Shown: positions 20,014-27,317 of the stretch, piece after piece | How positions within the stretch are numbered: position 1 is the first letter of the stretch | Layout: each line of letters starts with the position of its first letter | Assembly: GCA_040901765.1 (NCBI GenBank) | Contig: JBBDYG010000111.1 | Location: 186,001-250,000 of the forward strand | Direction of reading: 5' to 3' | From: JBBDYG01 sp040901765 | GTDB lineage: Bacteria; Planctomycetota; Planctomycetia; Pirellulales; Lacipirellulaceae | DNA length: 64,000 nucleotides | The notes under the pieces: generated by a model | What the model was told of the DNA's origin: nothing | Databases searched by the model: none | The model's input: only the letters and a program-made list of their open reading frames with translations | Translations under genes and position numbers: made by a program

Positions 20014-21765
20014 ATGCCCAAGCGATGGCGGATTGCGACGCACGATGCGCTCCGCGTGGCGGCGCTGGAGCGTGCCGCGGGGGTCTCGCCGGTCGTTGCA
20101 CAACTCTTGCTGTTGCGGGGCATCGAGTGCCCCGATGCGGCGCGGCACTTTCTTGACGCCAAGCTGACCGGCTTGCGCGACCCCGAAGAACTCGGCGGCG
20201 TTTCTCAGGCCGCCGATCTGATTCATGCTGCGATATCCGCGGGCAAGCGGATCGTCGTCTATGGCGATTACGATGCCGACGGCATGACGGCCACCGCGAT
20301 TCTGCTGGGCTGCCTCAAGTTGCTGCGCGCCAACTGCACGTTCCACGTGCCCAATCGCATGGACGACGGCTACGGACTTCACTGCGAGTCGCTGCGGCAG
20401 CTTAAGTCGCAAGGGGCGGAGCTTGTAATTACGGTCGATTGCGGCATCGCGAGTATTGAGCAAGCGCGGACCGCCGCGGAGTTGGGGTTGCAGTTGATCA
20501 TTACGGACCATCACCAGATGGCCGACACGCTGCCGCAGGCTGCGGCGGTGGTTCATCCGCGGCTGCCGCAGGCGCCGTATCCGTTTCCCGACTTGTGCGG
20601 GGCGGCGGTGGCGCTGAAGCTTGCGTGGGCGCTCTGCCAACGGGCCAGCGACGCGAAGCGCGTGAGCGAGCCGATGCGCAACTTCCTGTTGCAGGCGGTG
20701 GGACTGGCGGCGATCGGCACCGTGGCCGACGTCGTGCCGCTGGTGGATGAGAACCGCATTCTCGTGCGGCATGGGCTGATGAGCTTGCGGAATTATCCGA
20801 CGGTCGGCGTGCGGGAGCTTGTGCGGCTGGCGAAGCTCGATCAGAAGCCCGGACTCGAGGGCGAAGACCTGGCGTTCGCGCTCGCGCCGCGATTGAACGC
20901 CGCGGGGCGGCTTGGCCAGGCGGAGCTGGCGATCGAACTACTCACGACGACCTCCGTGGAACGCGCGGCGGAGTTGGCCAAGTATTTGGATGAGCTTAAC
21001 GAGACGCGCAAGACGCTAGAACGGAGCGTAACTCGCTCGGCGCAACAGCAGATCAACGACCGGTTCGACCCCGCGAAACATGCGGCGCTCGTGCTGGCGG
21101 ATCACGATTGGCACCCGGGGGTGATTGGCATCGTCGCGGGAAAGCTCGCGGAAAAATACCACCGGCCAGTGGTGATGATCGCGCTCGACAAGATCGGTGT
21201 GAAGCCAGGTAGCGGATCGGGGCGGAGCGTGGCCGGGTTCAATTTACACGCGGCATTGGGCGAATGCAGCGAGCATTTGGTGAGCCACGGTGGCCATACC
21301 GCCGCGGCGGGACTGCGGATCGACGAGCGGCATGTAGACGCATTTCGCACGGCATTTTGTGCCTGCGCGGAGCGGTGTATATCGACAGAACAGCGGACCG
21401 CGGAGTTGTTCGTCGATGCGGAAGTTCCCTTGGCGGGCCTGACGCTGCAAACGGTGTTGCAGATCGACGGCCTGTCGCCATTTGGCCACGGCAACGAGCG
21501 GCCGCTGCTCTGCACGAGTGACGTGCGGCTGGCGGCTCCCCCGCAACGGATGGGCGGGGCAGGGCGGCACCTGTCGCTGCTGCTCGTGCAGCACGGCGTG
21601 CAAATGCGGGCGGTGGCGTTCGGCAACGGTGATTGGGAGACGGAGCTAGCCCGCGTCGATCAGCCGATTTCCGTGGCGTTTCGGCCGGTGATTAACGCGT
21701 TTCGCGGACGAAGGAGCGTCGAGGTGCATTTGCAGGACTGGAAGCGGGAAAAAGCAGATGTGTGA
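20014..21765 (+). CDS. recJ: single-stranded-DNA-specific exonuclease RecJ
   Basis: 583 aa from ATG 20014. A GTG at 19918 would add 32 residues encoded by the palindromic repeat and is rejected. DHH-family phosphoesterase motifs: VVYGDYDADGMTAT (metal site), VDCGI, and IITDHHQM. RLNAAGRLGQAE follows, then the DHHA1 domain with VSHGGHTAAAGLRI. A C-terminal OB-like domain ends in PVINAFRGRRSVEVHLQDW. It degrades single-stranded DNA 5' to 3' in recombination and mismatch repair. Confidence 0.93.
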   Translation: MPKRWRIATHDALRVAALERAAGVSPVVAQLLLLRGIECPDAARHFLDAKLTGLRDPEELGGVSQAADLIHAAISAGKRIVVYGDYDADGMTATAILLGCLKLLRANCTFHVPNRMDDGYGLHCESLRQLKSQGAELVITVDCGIASIEQARTAAELGLQLIITDHHQMADTLPQAAAVVHPRLPQAPYPFPDLCGAAVALKLAWALCQRASDAKRVSEPMRNFLLQAVGLAAIGTVADVVPLVDENRILVRHGLMSLRNYPTVGVRELVRLAKLDQKPGLEGEDLAFALAPRLNAAGRLGQAELAIELLTTTSVERAAELAKYLDELNETRKTLERSVTRSAQQQINDRFDPAKHAALVLADHDWHPGVIGIVAGKLAEKYHRPVVMIALDKIGVKPGSGSGRSVAGFNLHAALGECSEHLVSHGGHTAAAGLRIDERHVDAFRTAFCACAERCISTEQRTAELFVDAEVPLAGLTLQTVLQIDGLSPFGHGNERPLLCTSDVRLAAPPQRMGGAGRHLSLLLVQHGVQMRAVAFGNGDWETELARVDQPISVAFRPVINAFRGRRSVEVHLQDWKREKADV

Positions 21766-22100
21766 TGTGAAAAGGCAGAAGTAAATAAGAGCAAGCAATC
21801 GTTAGCCGCGACGCGGAGTCTTCGTAGCGGAGCGCGGGTTGACTCCATCGCCACTTGCACTTCTTTAGCTAGAGGCGTCATTGCGTTCAAGCCGTAGGCT
21901 TGGCAGCAATTAGCCGGCGGTAAGCGATGGTAAGCACTAGCGACACCACCGGTATAGATCGGGCGATACGAATGAGCACCCCAGCAGGGGTTCCAGCAAT
22001 TCTTTGATTTAGTACCAGCTTGCTGCGACCCCTGCCGGGGTCGTACATAAGAGCGATTCGCGTTCCGGGGGTGCGCTGCGCGACCACCGGCTAATGGCTG
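21766..22100. other. intergenic region made mainly of dispersed repeat elements
   Basis: Contains TTAGCCGCGACGCGG at 21802, a run of about 220 nt with several palindromic cores (CGACCCCTGCCGGGGTCG near 22035, CATCCCGCCGGGATG near 22102), and no supported gene. The repeat continues into the 3' end of the next gene. From memory, closely similar strings recur in other planctomycete genomes; I could not check this. Confidence 0.55.
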
Positions 22101-22352
22101 TCATCCCGCCGGGATGAAAAACGCGACGCCATCGGCTGATCCTCCGTCGGACCAATTCTCCTCAGCAAAGATCTCAGCCGTTAAGGCTTCCGAAGCTACT
22201 GCCCATTGTTCGGCCGAATCGTGCGACCAGCCTTGGGCATCGAGATAAGCTTGGATGATATGCGTAGCTAGCTGAGCGACATCTTGGCCATGTCGTTTCG
22301 CAAGCTCTTCGAGCAGTTCTTCGTTCGCAAGATCAAGCTGAAGGGTGACCAT
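22101..22352 (-). CDS. small antitoxin-like protein, 3' end in a repeat
   Basis: 83 aa from ATG 22352; a longer frame to 22394 lacks better support. The beginning, MVTLQLDLANEELLEELAKR, followed by HIIQAYLDAQG, resembles a short ribbon-helix-helix antitoxin or an addiction-module helper. The last residues (FFIPAG) and the stop codon are encoded within the CATCCCGCCGGGATG palindrome, so the C-terminus may have been replaced by repeat insertion. No toxin gene is adjacent. It could be an orphan or a decayed module. Confidence 0.55.
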   Translation of the reverse strand: MVTLQLDLANEELLEELAKRHGQDVAQLATHIIQAYLDAQGWSHDSAEQWAVASEALTAEIFAEENWSDGGSADGVAFFIPAG

Positions 22353-22413
22353 TGATAATGTCCTTTTCACGCAGCCGCGATGAGTCGGTAACAATCAGCT
22401 GGCAACAATAATT

Positions 22414-23346
22414 CTACACGAAGAACTCGGGCGCTACCAGTTCCGGCAGCGCGCCGGCTTCGTGGCCGCGGCGGAGGAAGGTGGCGACGGCTTCGCGGCC
22501 GCGGGGGCCGAAGTCGCGGGTCCAGTCGTTTACGTACATGCCCACGAACTTATCGGCTTGCGCGTCGTTTAGATCGCGGCCATACTGTTGGGCGTACGCC
22601 AGCGCCGCCTCGCGGTGATCGAGTCCGTAGTCGATGCTTTCGCGCAGGAGCCGCTGGACTTCGCGAATCGTTTCGGGGCCGAGATCTTTGCGGACGCCGT
22701 TCGCGCCGAGCGGCAGCGGCAGGCCCGTTTCTTCATGCCACCACTTGCCGAGATCGACGATGAGCCTCAAATCGTGATCGCCGTAGGTGAGCTGGCCTTC
22801 GTGGATGATCAGCCCGGCGTCGAGGTGTTGCCCGTGATACTCTCCCGCGACGACCGCCGGAATGATTTCATCGAACGGCACAAGGACATAGTTGAACTCG
22901 GCGTCGAGGCAGAGCCGCAGCGCGAGAAACGCACTGGTAAGTTTGCCCGGCACGGCAATGGTTCGCGACTTGAGTTCACCGAGGTTGAGCGATTGGCGGG
23001 CGACGACCATCGGGCCGTACCCGTCGCCCATGCTCGCCCCGCAGGTGCAGATCACGTACTTATCGCGCAAAAACGCATAGGCGTGAATGCTCAGCGCGGT
23101 GAGTTCCAATTCTCCGGAAAACGCCCGTTGATTGAGCGTTTCGATGTCCACTAACTCGTGAGTGAACTCAAAATCGCCCGTGTTGATTTTGTTCTTCGCC
23201 AGGGCGTAGAACATGAAGGCGTCGTCGGGATCGGGGCTATGCCCCACGCGGATGATTTGCTTGGTGGCGGTCACGGTAGATACTTGTTCGAGTCGAGCGG
23301 GGAAAGTCGCATGATACGCTGGGAGGTGAGGCTTTGGTAGGTTCAC
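22414..23346 (-). CDS. mqnD: MqnD-type menaquinone biosynthesis enzyme (futalosine pathway)
   Basis: 310 aa with a GTG start; a GTG at 23274 would begin 24 residues later, nearer to the conserved domain. The opening VGHSPDPDDAFMFYALA corresponds to the SPCPNDTF motif of MqnD, and SIHAYAFLRDKYVICTCGASMGDGYGPMVVAR to the substrate-binding region. MqnD (1,4-dihydroxy-6-naphthoate synthase) has a periplasmic-binding-protein fold and acts on cyclic dehypoxanthine futalosine. The related MqnA cannot be excluded. No other mqn gene is nearby. Confidence 0.78.
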   Translation of the reverse strand: MNLPKPHLPAYHATFPARLEQVSTVTATKQIIRVGHSPDPDDAFMFYALAKNKINTGDFEFTHELVDIETLNQRAFSGELELTALSIHAYAFLRDKYVICTCGASMGDGYGPMVVARQSLNLGELKSRTIAVPGKLTSAFLALRLCLDAEFNYVLVPFDEIIPAVVAGEYHGQHLDAGLIIHEGQLTYGDHDLRLIVDLGKWWHEETGLPLPLGANGVRKDLGPETIREVQRLLRESIDYGLDHREAALAYAQQYGRDLNDAQADKFVGMYVNDWTRDFGPRGREAVATFLRRGHEAGALPELVAPEFFV

Positions 23347-23352
23347 AGCGCA

Positions 23353-23415
23353 TTAGCCGCGCTCGCTTGCGACGCGCTCGGCGTGTTAAAGCGCGTCGCA
23401 AGCGAGCGCGGCTAA
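23353..23415. repeat. 26-bp perfect inverted repeat between mqnD and fliS
   Basis: Arms 23353-23378 (begins TTAGCCGCGCTCGCTTGCGA) and 23390-23415 (exact complement), 11-nt loop. It contains the TTAGCCGCG core that recurs at 21802, 31286, 33643 and 45100. It lies downstream of the whole flagellar run and upstream of mqnD. Confidence 0.9.
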
Positions 23416-23465
23416 GGTGCTAACCGTCGGGCGGGCAAAAGATTCACCGCGGAAAAGATCGCGAA

Positions 23466-23924
23466 TCACACTTGGAACGAAATTCCAACGGACGGCGAGA
23501 TGCTGGCGGGAACGAGGTGCGCGGCGATGGGAACGGCGGACGCATCGGCCGATAGTTTCTCGCAGGCTTGTTGCCAAGTGGTGCGCTCCGCTTCCAGCAC
23601 CCGCAGGGCCTCCGTGATCTTGTGCGAATCCTGGTCAAAATAGGCCTGGGCAACCGTTCGCAATAAGAACTGGTAAACGGCCGTGAGTTGCTTGTTGATG
23701 GGCGTGGCCGCATGGCGGACGCCGGCCAGAAGTTCGGCGACGACGTCAATCGTTGTCTGCAGCGCCGCGGCGCCACCGATTTCGTCGTGCGTCGCGAGCG
23801 AATCCTGAGCCTGATTGGCGCATCGCAGTGCTCGTTCGATGAGCATTAAATGGAGCCGCGGCCCCGTGGCGGTGAGCACTTTGGATTCTAGATAACCGTT
23901 ATGTCGTGTGTCGGCGTGGTGCAT
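23466..23924 (-). CDS. fliS: flagellar export chaperone FliS
   Basis: 152 aa from ATG 23924 (an in-frame start at 23969 would add 15 residues). The four-helix FliS pattern is visible: GYLESKVLTATGPRLHLMLI, then ERALRCANQAQDSLA, then ELLAGVRHA and VYQFLLRTVAQAYFDQ. FliS binds the C-terminus of flagellin and keeps it unfolded for export. It is the last gene of the flagellar run, about 55 nt after fliD. The C-terminal 40 residues exceed the usual FliS length. Confidence 0.85.
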   Translation of the reverse strand: MHHADTRHNGYLESKVLTATGPRLHLMLIERALRCANQAQDSLATHDEIGGAAALQTTIDVVAELLAGVRHAATPINKQLTAVYQFLLRTVAQAYFDQDSHKITEALRVLEAERTTWQQACEKLSADASAVPIAAHLVPASISPSVGISFQV

Positions 23925-23978
23925 AGGGCGAAAGTCCTCAGGCGATTGGCGAGATAGGGACTCGCCCACAATCCACCT

Positions 23979-26900
23979 TTAGTTACCCCGCCGGGTTGTT
24001 GTCAATGGCGGAATGGCGGCTAGCGTCTGTAAAGCGGAAAAATTTGATTGAAACCGGCTAATCGTCTGCTCCAGGCGGGCAAATTCGAACAGCATTCGTT
24101 CTCGCTGGCGTTCGAGCTGGGCACTGAATTGCTCCAGCCGCAACTGGTTCCGTTCAATTTTATCGGTAAGTGTTTCGGACTGCGTTGAGAGGAGCGACTG
24201 CTCTCCCGAGGCCAGTTGATTGGCGACCGACGTGAACTTTGCAACGATTCCCGATTCTTGATCGCGGAAGAACTGCTCCAGCGCCGTGGGATCGTTCGCA
24301 AAGGCGTCGAGAAGCTGGTCCTCGTCGATGGATAACTTGCCCTGGTCGTCGAGGCTGACGCCGATTTCTTCTAACGATTCAAATTGCCCGATGCCCAAGA
24401 ATCGCCCAGAAATCAAGTGACTGAGATCGGAATCGACGCGCAGGGCCGCCGAACGGCCGAACAGGATGCCTGTCGTGAGCGTTTCGGGGTCGAACGAGGT
24501 CAGCTCGGCCAGGTCTTCTCGCAGCGCGTTGTAGGAATCGACAAGCTCCCCCACGGCGGTTGTCAGGGGATCGGTATCAAGTTCGACATCGACTCGTATC
24601 GGTTCGGTTGATGCCTGTTTCACCGTCAAGTCGAGGCCGGCGACGACCCCAGCGAATTGGTTGTTGGCGGAAGTGACAACGAGCCCCCCGCTCGCAACGC
24701 CGGCGCCGACGACCAGTGCCGCGTCGCGGGGTCGGCTAACCTCCTCGAACGCGAACGAGACTTCGGACGTGTCGACCAGGATCTCGATTCCCGCACCGGT
24801 CTTGTCGGCGGTGAGCGCGAGTCGGTAGCCGGCCCCGTCGAAAAAGGTGGAGGCCGTCACGCCGGCCCGGAATGCATTGATCCGTGCCGCCAGACTGTCA
24901 ACCGCGGCGGCTTGGCCTGTGGTTGCGGGGAACAAACCGAACCCATTGATCGTGGTGCCGGTCGCCGTCGCGGCGAGCTTCAGATCGGTAGCCGCGGTGC
25001 TCGAACCCAGATCGGCCACCGTGAGCTTCTCGCTTCCGCCCGCGGTGTCAGTAAGGACAATCCCCGTGCCGGCCGAGTTGATGGCTGCGGTGACGCTGAT
25101 TCCCTTCGCGTCCGCGGCGGCGTTGATCTTGTCGGTCACGTCGCCGACCGTGAAGGCTTCGTCGCCAGCCGCGCCAAGATTGACCACGAAGTTTTGGCCG
25201 TTCGATGCAACGACGTTGAATAGCCCCTGGTCCACGCCTGCCCCGCCGTTGAGCGTGCTGAGGCTGATCGACTCGGCCGATTGATCGAGATCCGAGACGT
25301 CGATGGAAAATGTCGTGGCGCCATCGATCACCTTCGTGGGAACGCCTTCGATATCGACCGTGGTTGAAGTGCCCAGCAACCGCAAATCGGCGGCAGTGGT
25401 GCCGTTACCCACTTCGGTGACCGTCAACGATCCGCTGCCGGCGGCCGTGTCGATTAGCAGGATGCCATCGCCCGTGTCGTTGATTTGCGCGGTAACGCCG
25501 TTGGTTAAAGCGTTAAGCGTGTCGATTACATCGCCCAACGTGCTGGCTTCGTTGCCGGGCGGGTTGAGATCGACAACCTTTTTCACGCCAGCGGAGTCGG
25601 TGACGTAGAAGTCGCCCAACTTGACGCCACGCCCCCCGTTGAGCGACGACAGCAACGTGTCTCGACTGAGGAACTGCCGATGGAGCGACCCGCTATCGAT
25701 CGCGCCAACCGCCTCGTCAACGGCGATCGACAACGCTTCGGCCGTGTTCGTGGGGTCGTTACTGGCGATGGTGAGATCGCCCGACCCGCCTGAAGTGTCA
25801 GTGATTTTGATGCCATTCCTTGCTGCATTCACCGACGCCGTAACCTGAACGGTGGCGGCGTTAATCGCATCGAGAACCTCTTGCAGCGTCTCGGCAGTCG
25901 TAAGATCGACAGTATCAGAAGCTCCGGCGCGGTCTGTGATGGCGAGTTCACCCAAGGCCTCGTAGCCGCGGCCGCCATTGAGCGTGGATAGGAGCGTGTC
26001 GCCCAGTCCGGAGACGAGCCGGCGACCGGTGATGATGCCGCTCGACTGAGCAACGGTCAAACCCAAGCCTTCGGCGGCGGTACCTGCACCAAAACTCGAC
26101 GCTTGAAAAGTTCCAGCGCCGGTCGTGAGGTCGGATAGCTCGATGCGATTGCCATCGGCGGCAATCGTTGCGGTGAGCTTTGTGGGGCTGGAGGCGTTGA
26201 TCGCGTCGAGCACGCCGCCTAGTGTTGTCGCATTCCCCAGGTCGATTTGCAGTACCGATTCGTCGGCCAGCTCGACTTCGAGGTCGGCGATGCCGTCGAG
26301 CAGATTAACGCCGTTGCCGTCGTTGAGCGTCGCTAGTCGCGTGCCAACGTGGAGCCGATAGACATCGCTTCCCGTGGCGCTGGCCGAGCCGGTGCTGATT
26401 CCGGCTAAGCCGAGTGCAGCGGCGGTGGTGCCGCCGACCAATTCTTGCACGCTGAGCGTACCCGCCCCGCCGGTGTTGTCGGTCAGCCGAAGCGCGTCAC
26501 CCACGGCGTCGGCGGTAACGTTGATCGTCGTGCTGCCGTTGATCGCGGCGAGCACGTCATCCACGGTGCGGGCAGAACGAAGATCGATCGTCGCGCTGGC
26601 CCCGCTGCGGTCGGTGATGCGAATCTGACCGGCCGGAACTCCGGTGCCGCCGTTAAGCTCACTGAGCGCGATGCCGCGATTCACTTGGCCGCCAAATGCG
26701 AACTGGAACGATCCGGTGCCAAGCCCCTGGCTGATGTTGGCAAACGGCCCGGTGATTAGGGAATGAGCCGCCGCCGTTTGGAGTGGCGTGAACTGGTAGC
26801 TGCCCACCAGTGGCGTTGCGCCGGTTGGAACGGTCGCCGACAGCACCTCGGGCTTACTCGAAGTCGCCGTGGCGGCGGCAAAAATGCTCGCTGACTTGAG

Positions 26901-27092
26901 CTTATTCAACGCAAATTGAAAACTCAGCACTCGCGACGTAAGTGCGTTGATCGCCAATTGCTCCGACTGCAATTCCTTGGTCCTAGCGACGAGCAAGTCG
27001 CGCGGGCGACCCGCCACTGCCATCAGCTTGTCCACGGTCTCCTGGATCGGAATCCCGGAGATGAGGCCAATGCTGGACTGGATGCGGGACAT
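23979..27092 (-). CDS. fliD: flagellar cap protein FliD with five inserted repeats
   Basis: 1037 aa from ATG 27092; the frame continues 18 codons upstream through a palindrome and is rejected. Typical FliD is 400-650 aa. The N-terminus (SIGLISGIPIQETVDKLMAV) and the C-terminus (coiled coil about the last 70 residues) are canonical. Between about residues 165 and 700 I count five repeats of about 90-110 residues. Each starts like ITDRSGASATIDLRSARTVD, has DVLAAIN, then LTDTAGGSEKLTV and an AAALGL-like end, and is joined by LSTLNGG; this is the flagellin hook IN motif. It caps the filament and directs flagellin assembly. Confidence 0.88.
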   Translation of the reverse strand: MSRIQSSIGLISGIPIQETVDKLMAVAGRPRDLLVARTKELQSEQLAINALTSRVLSFQFALNKLKSASIFAAATATSSKPEVLSATVPTGATPLVGSYQFTPLQTAAAHSLITGPFANISQGLGTGSFQFAFGGQVNRGIALSELNGGTGVPAGQIRITDRSGASATIDLRSARTVDDVLAAINGSTTINVTADAVGDALRLTDNTGGAGTLSVQELVGGTTAAALGLAGISTGSASATGSDVYRLHVGTRLATLNDGNGVNLLDGIADLEVELADESVLQIDLGNATTLGGVLDAINASSPTKLTATIAADGNRIELSDLTTGAGTFQASSFGAGTAAEGLGLTVAQSSGIITGRRLVSGLGDTLLSTLNGGRGYEALGELAITDRAGASDTVDLTTAETLQEVLDAINAATVQVTASVNAARNGIKITDTSGGSGDLTIASNDPTNTAEALSIAVDEAVGAIDSGSLHRQFLSRDTLLSSLNGGRGVKLGDFYVTDSAGVKKVVDLNPPGNEASTLGDVIDTLNALTNGVTAQINDTGDGILLIDTAAGSGSLTVTEVGNGTTAADLRLLGTSTTVDIEGVPTKVIDGATTFSIDVSDLDQSAESISLSTLNGGAGVDQGLFNVVASNGQNFVVNLGAAGDEAFTVGDVTDKINAAADAKGISVTAAINSAGTGIVLTDTAGGSEKLTVADLGSSTAATDLKLAATATGTTINGFGLFPATTGQAAAVDSLAARINAFRAGVTASTFFDGAGYRLALTADKTGAGIEILVDTSEVSFAFEEVSRPRDAALVVGAGVASGGLVVTSANNQFAGVVAGLDLTVKQASTEPIRVDVELDTDPLTTAVGELVDSYNALREDLAELTSFDPETLTTGILFGRSAALRVDSDLSHLISGRFLGIGQFESLEEIGVSLDDQGKLSIDEDQLLDAFANDPTALEQFFRDQESGIVAKFTSVANQLASGEQSLLSTQSETLTDKIERNQLRLEQFSAQLERQRERMLFEFARLEQTISRFQSNFSALQTLAAIPPLTTTRRGN

Positions 27093-27127
27093 TCGAGCGG
27101 CAGCCTTCAGAAGAGCAATTCTAAGCC

Positions 27128-27144
27128 GTCGCACCACGTGCGAC
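27128..27144. repeat. 17-bp palindrome GTCGCACCACGTGCGAC upstream of fliD
   Basis: 7-bp arms with a 3-nt centre. The same palindrome with shared flank (22 nt identical, inverted orientation) occurs at 35477-35493 in the flgK leader. Confidence 0.75.
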
Positions 27145-27223
27145 ATGGCTGAGCTCCCGTGCTAGCGTCGGCGCGCACGGTTCCACTGTTTGTATCGACG
27201 GTGCGAGGGGATGAACTGAATTT

Positions 27224-27240
27224 CGCTAAGCCGCAAGCGG
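27224..27240 (+). repeat. CGCTAAGCCGCAAGCGG dispersed repeat
   Basis: Identical copies at 39680-39696 and 57745-57761, near-identical at 42453-42468 and 59507-59522. Four of the five sit between genes; the one at 57745 is inside a coding sequence. Confidence 0.8.
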
Positions 27241-27252
27241 CGGGTGGAAAGC

Positions 27253-27289
27253 AAAAAAGCCGGCTCGGACTGGCGTGCCCGAGCCGGCT
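27253..27289 (-). terminator. intrinsic terminator of fliC
   Basis: An 11-bp perfect stem (AGCCGGCTCGG at 27258-27268 with its complement at 27279-27289) is followed on the minus strand by a run of six T. It lies about 30 nt after the fliC stop, so flagellin is transcribed separately from fliD. Confidence 0.88.
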
Positions 27290-27317
27290 TCGTATGGTTA
27301 CCCTCAAGCGGGCCGCG

